A stretch of 64,000 nt of DNA, taken from NCBI GenBank assembly GCA_030762895.1, contig CM061062.1, positions 290,886,985-290,950,984 on the forward strand, in the 5' to 3' direction. A program made the position numbers and the translations under genes. The stretch comes from Sophora flavescens (lineage: Eukaryota > Streptophyta > Magnoliopsida > Fabales > Fabaceae). The notes beneath the pieces were generated by a model, which made no database searches, was not told the origin of the DNA, and worked only from the letters and a program-made list of their open reading frames with translations. Shown here piece by piece: positions 45,062 to 55,111 of the stretch (position 1 is the first letter of the stretch; each line of letters starts with the position of its first letter).

Positions 45062-46431
45062 TTTGTAACATCCTTGACTGCTTTATGGATTGACGACTGT
45101 CCCCACAAACCAACACGGGTCTTTTCAGCGTGCTTTGTCCTCACTCACGCGCTTCCCAGGAAAACTTCCCAAGAGGTCACCCATCCCATAATTGCTCCAA
45201 GTCAAGCTCGCTTAACTGTGGAGTTCTTAAGTGATGGGCTACCGAAAAGAAGATGCATCTTGTTAGTATAGGTAGTACCAATCAATTCATATAAGCCTTC
45301 CTGAACTGTATAGTCCTATACCTACACAGTCTCAGGATCCCTCTCATTCGGGTGTGTAATAGGTTCATTCATGTATCCCTCCGCCTAGAAGCCTGCCAGG
45401 AGCCGCTCCTTGTCTGTGCCTTCTTGCACTGGCGATCACTCCCCGCCCTCGTCAGCACCCGGGTGTTGCAATTAGCATCACGACTCGCCTTCAAATCCTC
45501 TATCTGTCTACACTTGTCCATCAGCCTCGGAAATACATATATTTTCATTGGAACTACTACCTCCTTCAGTTCATATCGCAATCCTCCTTCGAATCTGCAA
45601 CACTTCCACCCTTCATGTGGATTGTCAGTCAGATAGGCTGAAAACATCGACAGGCTTTCAAATCTGGTGCCGTATTCAGCTACAGTCATATTGCCTTGCT
45701 TCAGCTGCAGAAATTCCATTTCTTTAGTATCTTTGGTACTTGCCGGAAAATACTTCTCCAGAAACTTCCTTTGAAAAGCTTCACAGTTCACCGTTTGTTG
45801 ATCATGCTCAAGCACTTGGCGAGCTCCTCTCCACCAATTTTCAGCATCGCCCACCAGCATGTAGGCAGCATAAGTAACCTTATCGTTATCAGTACACCTC
45901 ATAGCAGCAAAACTCTTCTCCATGGATTGAATCCACAACTCAGCTTTCTCAGGCTTAAACTCACCCTTGAATTCTATCGGATTTCTACGCAAGAATTCAT
46001 CCAGTCCTCTGCTTTCAGCTCCCCTTTCCTGGAGTCGAACAAACGCGGCAGTCATTTGTGACATTGCACTCACAGCTGCATTCATAGCCGTAGTTCCTCC
46101 ACCACGAGCCATTATAATCCTGCAATACCAAAATCAATTAGTCATGAAGATTACAATAAACTCACCCGAAACAATATCATTTCTTCCAAAAATAATATCA
46201 AAAGCACACAGAGAGCACACAACACAAACAAAACAGACCTAAACCACAAACCCTAACAGACTCTGCAACACCCTACTCTAGGGTCATCACACTCTTACCC
46301 AAGAACGGAAATTAAATTATTAACGCTGGTTACTTTCGGAAAATATATTTTTGAGGGACTGTTTCTTTACGAAAATAGTGCTGATTTTTTTTTTCTTAAA
46401 CATAGAATCATTGTAAACATACAACATATAT

Positions 46432-46499
<68 letters not shown>

Positions 46500-46717
46500 C
46501 CTTTTTAAATACACATTACCTATAACAGGAGATAACAAAAGAGCCCTCACAAGTATAGGCTATTCTCCATCAAACTAAGCAAAGGAAATAAAGATATATA
46601 TATACACATCAGCAACAAGTAGTTCAAAAGCATATCAAAACTCATGGCTCTCAGAAGCCAGATCAGAAACTGTTAAGGCTCACTACCCCAGAACTATACC
46701 TATAGCTGGTCAAGCTA

Positions 46718-47203
46718 CTAAAACCCATTGGGAAGATTATGATGATCAACCCCGCCTACAACTGACGAATTTGACGATGATGACTCCGCTTCCGCTACGT
46801 CGACAAAAGAATCCTCATCATCAACCGCAGGAGGGTGAAACTCAAGATCGTCCTCAATGTATTCCTCCGGATCTTCCTCCCCCTCATCTAACTCCACTTC
46901 AGCAGGAGGTTCCTCAGGTCCTAATATCTGAAGAGGATGTGGTTGAGGTGGCGGATCCATCAATCCGTGCTCTTCCAAGTACTGTAGGTACAGCCAAACT
47001 GGAGGTAGAGATACCTCGACCGTCTCCACTACATGAATTCTCTGCCGTGGTCCTTGCTCTATTGTACCGATCACTTCTCTACTCGGTCCATGGTAGGTGG
47101 CGCTGAGTGCCCCAGGGTTAATCTCCCAGGCACCACCATATTGTGCACGATCAAATATGATCGTTCGAACCCTGGATTGCACCAAAGGTATATCCGGGTT
47201 CAT
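46718..47203 (-). CDS. LTR-embedded ORF, 161 aa, acidic, unknown
   Basis: An intact 161-codon frame inside the B LTR, on the element's sense strand. Residues 1-85 look like a folded part (MNPDIPLVQSRVRTIIF, ETVEVSLPPVWLYLQYLEEHG). Then comes a proline-rich link (DPPPQPHPL) and a strongly acidic tail (EGEEDPEEYIEDDLEFHPP, then serine-rich). No family is recognised. A related but diverged frame lies in the LTR at 34616-35006/28891-28963, with the same order of features, and the 3' end of a third is at about 4191-4210. The start codon directly follows a pyrimidine-poor TTACATATTCAG, a possible splice acceptor. The position downstream of the LTR TATA box means it would be within the LTR transcript. 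Conservation in two diverged LTRs supports a real protein, but a chance frame cannot be excluded. Confidence 0.5.
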   Translation of the reverse strand: MNPDIPLVQSRVRTIIFDRAQYGGAWEINPGALSATYHGPSREVIGTIEQGPRQRIHVVETVEVSLPPVWLYLQYLEEHGLMDPPPQPHPLQILGPEEPPAEVELDEGEEDPEEYIEDDLEFHPPAVDDEDSFVDVAEAESSSSNSSVVGGVDHHNLPNGF

Positions 47204-49790
47204 CTGAATATGTAAGAGTGAGAAACCAATACATGGATCTTACTCAATAACTACATATTAGCCACTATATAACACATCGACATTTACCAAGTACAAACAT
47301 TTATAAACAAACAGTTTATCAGTGGGTTCAACACCCCAAACATCATCAATTTGAAAATTATGCATGACACTTCATATTCATCATCTAAATTCGTCCAAAT
47401 CTCATGAGATATCCCAACATATAATGAGTTGATCAGGCTCCATAGCCACACTGGCTAGCTTGGCACACTGCCACTAGGCACACAAAGTGTGGCTAATCTT
47501 GGTACACTGCCACTAGGTATGCAACCTCTTCCCATCCACACAGGCACACAAGGTGTGGCTAATCCAGGCACACTGCCAAACACATTGCTACTATCCACAC
47601 TCAGGGCACAAATAGCAAGTAAGATGGGGTCTCAAATGTCCTCACTAGGCACATGAGAAAAATGCATATCAGAATTACCTTTCGTCACTGGTAATTAATG
47701 CATCAAACCACAAACCGCAGGCACGTCTGCCAAATGCATGTAAAACACTTTTGTTTTGTTCTTTTCTTTGTGTTCAATCTTTCTTTGCCGAAATGGCTTA
47801 CGACTCACATAGTTTTAAAACACTTTTAAAACTTTCATTACAACACAGGACCTCACTGTCCGAGTGCTCAATCACGACACCTCTCGACCGATGCACCAGT
47901 CTTAGGTTCGTGGTACTAGAAAACATCTTCAATGTTTCAACACGGTATACCTCACGTATACGGTATAGGCCCTTAAAGTTCAAATGACCCGAGTCCATCA
48001 CAACACAGAACCTTAGTACCCCGACGTCTCGGTTACCAAGTCCAACTGTACTTTCAACACGGTTGAATCAACTTTTGATTTACAGAAATTCTTTTCCAAG
48101 GTAGAAATTCATTATAAAATCCTTAAATAATAAAAACTTATTTTTTCACAAACTAATGAGCCACTTGAGGTTTGTTTTCTTCAAAATATGTACTGCCATT
48201 TCGAAAATACTTGCCATATACACTTTTCCAAATTTGCAGTCAAATATTATTTTTAAGGCTTTTTAAGCCAAAACTTAGCCTTTTCCACTTAATTAATTTT
48301 CTAAAATCATGATTAACTTATTTTCACCAATTAATTTCATAAAAGAATATTTTGTAATATTCCGGAATTTCTTACGTAAAATTTAGCAGTGCTAAAATAT
48401 TTTCACGGTTTCGCGCTCATTGTGGCTCATAATTCACTTTTTCAGAAATAAATTATTAAAATAATAATATTTTCCAAAACTCCTTATTTTTCTCAAAATA
48501 AATTCCCTTTAATATTATATATCAACATTTTGCCGTTAAATCATTGAATATAATTTGCGAAGCTTCTCAATGCTTTTATCCGATTTGCTTAATTGTGCAC
48601 TGACCACTGTCAGGCTTCTCACACATCAACCAACAGTTATATCACAGATATTTCCCAGGCAGATCATGCATCACAGTAGCATAATATAATTGCAGATAAA
48701 CAATTAACGCAATTAAAACCACACAGACACAAATAACACAACATTAAACAACGTAAATAAATACCAACAGACAATTAATTACAAACAAACACGGGATAGC
48801 ATATAGCCATCGAATAAATCCTCAGGTGTTCCCCTCTTACCTCTTGAAGACTTTCTGGTGAACTTACTGATTTCCTCGGAAGTTCAGATACCGCTTAAAC
48901 ATCGTACTCATTTAGCCTTCAACCATTACAACCAAATAGTTACAAATCAAGAAAGTAAAACATTCTAAACCCTAATACATAGTCATGACCTCTAGGGTTT
49001 TTGAATGACTAAAATTTCTAATCATGATTAAGTCATGGATTAATGATCCTTGATTAACCTAAATCATAGATTAGTGACTAAACAACTAAGTTTCAAACTC
49101 AAAACTTCCTAACTCTTTTATACAAGGATTCGGCCTCTATATGTTCATAGGGCTAGGGTTCTTAGTTTAATAAACCAACTTGGATTTATTAAGCATACAT
49201 TCTAAGAGTTTGATTTCTAAGATCATTAAGGAAGACTATGAACAAAACTCATCAAATCTCACCCACTTAGGGTTAAGCCAACGTAGAGATTTCTGAGTAA
49301 AGATTTTCATTTTAAGAAACTAACATGGATTAGAGTGTGTATACATACATGCCATATAGAATACATGATCATACATGACAACACATGAGCAAAACTCTAC
49401 CAAACCTACTTTGATAGATTCGGCCAAGGCTACGTTTTTAGGAAAGAAATTTTTGATTACATCATGCTCTTGGATTTAGATAATATGCATGATATCAAGA
49501 ATATAGAAAGTAGTTTCATCATCATTAGATTTTTCTAGAATTTATTATGACTTTTCAAAGTTCTAGGGTTAGAAACTTGAAAATGATGAACAACTATGAA
49601 ACAAACTTTGAATCAAGAAACTTGTTAAAGAACATAGGCATGATTAAGGAAGAAGATTAGGATTTACCTCTTGAAGTTCAATGACAAAGGAAATCCAAGA
49701 AACTTGCTTCACAAATCTAACACTAGAAGACTTATAACTTTAGGGTTTTTGAACAAATGACAATAGAAACTAAATGAAAAGTGAGAGAAA

Positions 49791-49800
49791 GTATTTATAG
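49791..49800 (-). promoter_or_regulatory. TATA box of element B LTR
   Basis: CTATAAATAC on the minus strand. The same motif is at 60791-60800 in the D LTR, and close variants are near 37780 and 870, at the matching place in each LTR. Confidence 0.65.
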
Positions 49801-50596
49801 AGATGGGTGGTGCCATCTTGGGAAGGATCTAGAAGTGATGAGTTGTCTTGCTAAAAGGATTCAAATGCAAATAATTTCTAGGGACCATTTTGCAAAGATT
49901 CCAAAAGTTTAAGGACTAGTTTGCAAATTGTCAATAAAGTGTAATGATGATTATTTGCCACACTTAATGTAAGCTTATCTTGACTATTTTGGGCTGATTT
50001 TTGTGTCATAGATATTTTAAGAAAATTCAAGAATGTTGAAGAAGATTAAAGAATGATGTAGAATAATGTGGATGATTATGGAACATTCTAGAAAATTCGT
50101 GACTCATCCAAAATTAAATGAGGGCAACCTTCAATTCCTCATGGGCTTGCGCATGGGCTTAGCAAATTTGGGCTTGGCTTCATTTTTTTTGTGGGGCCCA
50201 CTTGAAGATTTAAGCATTAATCTTGACATAGGAAATTTGTATAGTTCCAAATAGGCTTTATGGAATCAATCCATGAACTAGAAAATTTTGGGCTTCATAG
50301 CCACGTCCATTAGAGATTGGAAACAATAATTCTAACCCAATCCACTTGAAAAAAACTTAGAAACTAATTTAGGGACAAAAGGGTAATTAACAGAAAGTTT
50401 AGGGACTTAAGCGTAAAATTCATAAATTTTCACTTTAATCCTGTAGAACCTTCTAAACTTAAATATATGATTCATCCCCTTGAATCATCTCAAATTTCTA
50501 AGATAAACCTTCTATCGACTCTTAGAAACTCCAAAATTCCTTCCGTCGTCTACTCGATTACGCGTTTCACCCGTAAAAAAAATTTCGTCCTCGAAA

Positions 50597-53500
50597 TTAC
50601 GTACCAGTAAATAGATCAGGATACAGTAACTTCATTTTGTCTTCTACTTCCCACGTTGCTTCTCCAGTCACGTCATCCCAAATAACTTTGACCAATGAGA
50701 TTTGTTTACCTCTGAGTTGCTTACTCATCTTATCCGCGATTCGCACAGGTAAAGTCTCATAAGACATGTTTTCTTTTAGTTGTACTAGATCAGGTTCAAT
50801 TACGTGAGATGGATCAGGAATATACTTCCTCAATTGTGAAACATGAAAGACATCATGAAGATTGGATAGAAACGGCGGTAAAGAAATTTTATAAGCTACA
50901 GGACCTACCCGACGAAGAATTTGGTAAGGTCCAATGAATTTAGGAGTGAGTTTCCTGGATTTAATTACCTTACCAACCCCAGTCATTGGCGTGACTCTCA
51001 AAAACACATGCTCACCTTCCTCAAACTCAAGAGGTCGTCGTATCTTATCAGCATAACTTTTCTGTCGACTCTGAGTTGTCCGCATTTTCTCTTGGATCAT
51101 TTTCACCTTTTTCCATCGTTTGTTGCACGATATCTGGTCCAACCATAAAACTCGCACCATCCTGGTACCAACATAAAGGCATTCTGCACCGTCGACCATA
51201 CAGCGCTTCATAGGGTGCCATTCCTATGCTCGAGTGGAAACTGTTATTATAAGTGAATTCTATCAATGATAGATATTCGTCCCAGCTTCCAGTATTTTCC
51301 AGTACACAAGCTCTCAATAAATCTTCAAGAGACTGAATAGTCCTCTCCGATTGTCCATCCGTTTGAGGATGATACGCAGAACTTAATCTAAGTTTCGTTC
51401 CCAATGACTCTTGCAGACTTTGCCAAAATCTTGATGTTAATCTCGGATCACGATCTGAAACGATACTCAAAGGCACTCCATGTAACCTAACAATTTCATC
51501 AATGTACAACTGGGTTAGTCTTTCCAATGAGTATTTCACATTAACTGGTAAAAAGTGGGCTGACTTTGTCAGTCGATCGACTATTACCCATATAGAGTCA
51601 TACCCTTTCCGAGTCTTTGGCAAACCTGACACAAAATCCATCGTAATACCATCCCATTTCCATTCTGGAATGTCTAACGATTGTAGCATTCCTGCTGGAC
51701 TTTGATGTTCTACTTTAACCTTCTGACAAGTTAAACACGCAGCTACAAATTCCATTACATCCTTCTTCATGCCATGCCACCAATATAATTTCTTTCGATC
51801 CTGATACATCTTAGTAGCTTCGGGATGCAAACTCAACTTACTCCTATGAGCTTCTTCAAGAATCAAATTCCTCATTTCAACATCATTTGGTACACAAATC
51901 CTTTCACCAAACCTTAAGATTCCATCATTTCCTTCTTTAAATTCCGACACAGCTCCCTGCCGCACTAATTCTCTTTCTCTTTGTAGGTACTGATCACTTT
52001 CTTGTTTTTCCTTAATTTGTTCCATTAGTCCACTTGAAATAGTAATCATACCTAAACACAATTTTCCTGGAAACGTCTTAATCGTCAATCGCATATCTCG
52101 GAATTGTTCTAACAACTGTTGCTCTTTAACCATCATTGCCGATATATGCATTGATTTTCTACTCAAAGCGTCCGATACAACATTCACTTTTCCAGGGTGA
52201 TACTGTAATTGGAAATCATAGTCCTTTAAAAGTTCCAACCAACGCCTTTGTCTCATGTTCAGCTCCTTCTGATCAAACAGGTATTTCAAACTTTTATGGT
52301 CACTGAAAACATTAAAAGTTGCTCCATACAAATAATGTCTCCAGATTTTTAAATCAAATACCACTGCTGCTAGCTCCAAATCATGCGTATTATAATTCCT
52401 TTCATGAATCTTCAATTTCCTTGAAGCATATGCCACGACTTTCCGGTTTTGCATCAATACACATCCTAACCCTTGATGTGAAGCATCACAATAAACCTCA
52501 AAAGGTTCATTGGGATCAGGTAGTATCAATACCGGTGAAGTAGTCAACCTTCGCTTTAACTCTTGAAAACTTTCTTCACATGCTTCAGTCCATACAAACG
52601 CTTGCTCCTTTCGAGTTAATTGGGTAAGGGGTCCTACTATTTTAGAAAATCCCTCAATGAATCTCCTATAGTATCCCACTAAACCCACAAAACTACGAAT
52701 CTCGATCACCGTCTTAGGCCTTTCCCATTGCAAAACAGTCTCAACTTTCGACGGATCAACAACAATTCCTTCACTTGAGACTATGTGTCCTAAGAATTGA
52801 ACTTGGTCTAACCAAAATTCACACTTTTCAGGTTTCGCGTAAAGTTGTTTCTCCTTTAAAATTTGGAGAACCACACTGAGATGTTCAACGTGTTTTTCTT
52901 TATTGGGAGAATAGATTAGAATATCGTCGATGAAAACAACGACAAACTGATCTAAATAAGGACGAAAAATCCTATTCATGTAATCCATGAATATCGCTGG
53001 AGCATTCGTAACTCCGAACGGCATCACAAGGTACTCGTAATGTCCGTAACGTGTCCTAAACGCAGTTTTAAGAACGTCCTCCGCCTTCACGCGAATCTGA
53101 TGATAACCCGAACGTAAGTCTATCTTTGAGAAAACAGCTGCTCCACGTAACTGATCCATTAAATCATCTATACTTGGAAGTGGATACTTATTCTTAATCG
53201 TCACTTTATTCAACTGACGAAAATCTACGCATAAACGAGAAGTTCCGCCTTTCTTCTTCACTAATAAATCTGGAGCTCCCCAAGGCGATACACTGGGTCT
53301 AATGAATTCCTTCCGCATCAGTTCCACTAATTGTCCTTTTAATTCCTCAAGTTCTGATGGCGACATTCGATATGGTGCTATGGATATTGGTCCAGTGCCT
53401 GGAACCAGATCAATCGCGAACTCAATCTCACGAACAGGTGGTAACCCAGGTACATCTTCAGGAAAAACTTCCAGAAACTCATTGACAACGGGTATACACT

Positions 53501-53905
53501 GCAAGTCTAACTCACTCTTAACGTCTAAGGAAAATAATAGCATGTATCCTTGCGCTCCCTCTTTTAAAGAAGCTTTTACTTGATTAGCAGTTAACAATCC
53601 AGAAACCTCATCCGTAGGAAAAACTAGGGTTTTACGAGAACAGTCAATCAAGATATGGTTAGAGGACAACCAATCCATGCCTAAAATTACATCTAACTGT
53701 ATTAAAGGCAAGCAGATCAGGTTAACAAGAAAATGTTTATCCTGAATAATGATAGGACAATTCAAGCAAACAGAAGTGACTACCACTGGCTTAGCAGTAG
53801 GGGTTGAAACAATAAGATCACACAACAAGGAAGAAACAGGCAATTTCAACAGTTTCACACAATCCATCGAGATAAAAGAATGCGTTGCACCTGAATACAG
53901 TTAAA
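50597..53905 (-). pseudogene. pol of element B (PR-RT-RH-INT-chromodomain)
   Basis: The minus-strand order is protease, reverse transcriptase, RNase H, integrase, chromodomain: the Ty3/gypsy order, with the C-terminal chromodomain of chromoviruses (Tekay type by its long LTRs). The main frame (53867-51048, 939 codons) carries ILGMDWLSS of the protease, RT motifs IDLRSGYHQI and VVVFIDDILIYS, RNase H YCDASHQGLGC and DALSRK, and integrase with HPEATKM...CLTCQK and the catalytic region (MDFVSGLPK, IVSDRDPR, TDGQSERT). Two lesions are visible. At about 53895 a small deletion removes the catalytic Asp of the DSG motif and shifts frame. At about 51125 a frame change precedes the last 204 codons, which hold KSYADKIRRPLEF, LHDVFHVSQLRKY and the chromodomain (VIWDDVTGEATWEVED). 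It cannot make a working Pol. Confidence 0.9.
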
Positions 53906-54479
53906 AGATTACCATTTATGTCGCACTTACCCTGTATGAGATCGTTAGAATTTGAAACTTCAGCCCCACTCATCGTATATACTCTCCCTTTGGCTGTCGG
54001 TTTATTTGCTCCGACATGATTGACAGTCGACTCCCGCTTTGGTAACTTGCAATCCTTCGCAATGTGTCCCAGTTGATTACAATTATAACATCTTACTTCC
54101 CTCCTAGGGCAAACATTTGACATGTGTCCCGGATCTCCACAATTAAAGAATCTCCTAATCTGACCTTGATTCTGATTTCTTTGACCTCCACTCCCTGATG
54201 CAGTAAAATTCGAACGGTTTTGTTGTCGATTCTGATTATTTCCTTGTGGACGGAAATAAGGCTTCCACTGATTCTGTTTTCCTTTCCAATTCTGATTCTA
54301 GTTATTGAAGTGAGAAGGTCCACCAGCACTCCCTCTATTATCCTTTCCCATCCTCATTTGCTCGATCTTTCGACTCATTTCCACTAGAGCTTGGAAATTA
54401 CGAAGTTGCAGAGGTAAAACGGACTCCTTAATCTCAAATCGCAGTCCTGCTTCAAATCTTTCACACTTCCATCTTTCAT
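53906..54479 (-). pseudogene. gag C-terminal part of element B
   Basis: The minus strand reads WKCERFEAGLRFEIKESVLP, EMSRKIEQMR, then two CCHC zinc knuckles (FFNCGDPGHMSNVC and CYNCNQLGHIAKDC) in changing frames, with a stop near 54300. The capsid N-terminal two thirds are gone: the sequence jumps to LTR at 54480. It is close to gag of element D, so B and D are of one family. Confidence 0.8.
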
Positions 54480-55084
54480 TTGGGCTTCATAGCCACGTCC
54501 ATTAGAGATTGGAAACAAGAATTCTAACCCAATCCACTTGAAAAAAACTTAGAAACTAATTTAGGGACAAAAGGGTAATTAACAGAAAGTTCAGGGACTT
54601 AAGCGTAAAATTCATAAATTTTCACTTTAATCTTGTAGAACCTTCTAAACTTAAATATATGATTCATCCCCTTGAATCATCTCAAATTTCTAAGATAAAC
54701 CTTCTATCGACTCTTAGAAACTCCAAAATTCCTTCCGTCGTCTACCCGATTACGCGTTTCACCCGTAAAACGTAAATTATTTTAGTTTTTTCTGAAAATT
54801 TTTTAAAATTACAGAATTATAGAAAATAAAATAATAATCTTAAGTCTTTCGTTCACGACTTAAAATTAGGTCTTTTGAGCAGTATTATTATACTGTCAAT
54901 GGAATTCGCGGGCCAGGTTTCGCCTGACTTTCCAACCTAAATTTTAATCGTAGCTTCCTACATTCAAGTAGGATTTAGTGATAAACTCCTTTTATTTAAA
55001 ATAATTTTCTCAAACTCAAATAAATTTATAAACATAATTATATGTATTACTGTTATTTAAAACAGTGAAATACAGGGTGTTACA
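54480..55084 (-). mobile_element. Element B right LTR (5' LTR), outer fragment
   Basis: Sequence from GGGCTTCATAGCCACGTCC onward repeats 50288-50578 with few differences and then continues through the LTR end (GGGTGTTACA) that the left copy has lost. Confidence 0.85.
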
Positions 55085-55094
55085 GACTCGGCCA

Positions 55095-55106
55095 GCTCTG
55101 ATACCA
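55095..55106 (-). other. Primer binding site of element A
   Basis: GCTCTGATACCA, complementary to initiator tRNA-Met, followed five bases later by TGTATCACCC, the LTR start. The gag it belongs to lies at 46112-44376 on the other side of element B. Confidence 0.8.
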
Positions 55107-55111
55107 AATAA

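Larger units (their letters stand above)
44586..45470 (-). mobile_element. Cassandra TRIM retrotransposon, TSD ATTAG
   Basis: Two direct LTRs of equal length (407 bp each, 44586-44992 and 45064-45470) enclose only 71 bases. ATTAG stands directly outside both ends (44581-44585 and 45471-45475). Each LTR starts (T/C)GTAACATCC and ends GGGTGTT(A/G)CA. Each carries, on the minus strand, a 5S rRNA-like block: GATGGGTGACCTCCTGGGAA and AATTAAGCGAGCTTG. The internal part has a tRNA-Met primer binding site. This is the defining layout of Cassandra elements, which use 5S-type pol III promoters in their LTRs. It has no coding capacity. Confidence 0.93.
44376..46112 (-). pseudogene. gag of Ty3/gypsy element A, split by Cassandra
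   Basis: From ATG 46112 the minus strand reads a gag polyprotein. The capsid region holds FKPEKAELWIQSMEKSFAAM, YMLVGDAENWWRGA, FLEKYFPASTKDTKEMEFLQ and WKCCRFEGGLRYELK. It is cut at about 45470 by the Cassandra element. Past it (44580-44376) gag resumes with an arginine/asparagine-rich stretch and a zinc knuckle, CMKCGMSHATKDC, which binds the element's RNA. Two stops occur before the knuckle. Protease and the rest of pol are missing to the left. Gag packages element RNA into virus-like particles. The leader continues at 46113-46258, then jumps across element B to the PBS at 55095. Confidence 0.8.
46264..50578 (-). mobile_element. Element B left LTR (3' LTR)
   Basis: 4.3 kb even after loss of roughly 310 bases at its inner end; long LTRs are typical of Tekay-type chromoviruses. 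A minus-strand TATA box (CTATAAATAC, 49791-49800) marks the promoter, so transcription would run toward lower coordinates. A conserved splice-donor-like AAGAG|GTAAG is at about 48836-48845 on the minus strand. The reading frame at 46718-47203 lies downstream of both. A (TA)n tract is at about 46443-46494. Confidence 0.85.
46264..55084 (-). mobile_element. Element B: Tekay-type Ty3/gypsy, TSD GACTC
   Basis: GACTC flanks both ends (46259-46263 and 55085-55089). The left LTR (46264-50578) starts TGCAACACCC. The right LTR survives only as its outer 605 bases (54480-55084, ending GGGTGTTACA). Between are pol (50597-53905) and the end of gag (53906-54479). One deletion removed the inner end of the left LTR and the polypurine tract, joining ...CACCCGTAAAA to the pol tail TTTCGTCCTCGAAATT. 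A second removed the gag N-terminus, the PBS and most of the right LTR. Where the two LTRs overlap (about 285 bases) I count four mismatches, so insertion looks recent. Confidence 0.88.

Noticed and set aside
44640..45230. 5S rRNA genes
   Set aside because: The 5S-like blocks lack most of a 5S gene and sit within LTRs of a Cassandra element with a target duplication.
44473..45271. Repeated 65-106 codon plus-strand frames with the same sequence
   Set aside because: They are antisense frames of the two Cassandra LTRs, including the inverse of the 5S-like block.
46264..50578. The B left LTR as the 5' LTR of the gag at 46112
   Set aside because: No primer binding site lies between them, and the GACTC duplication shows that the gag belongs to element A, whose PBS is at 55095.
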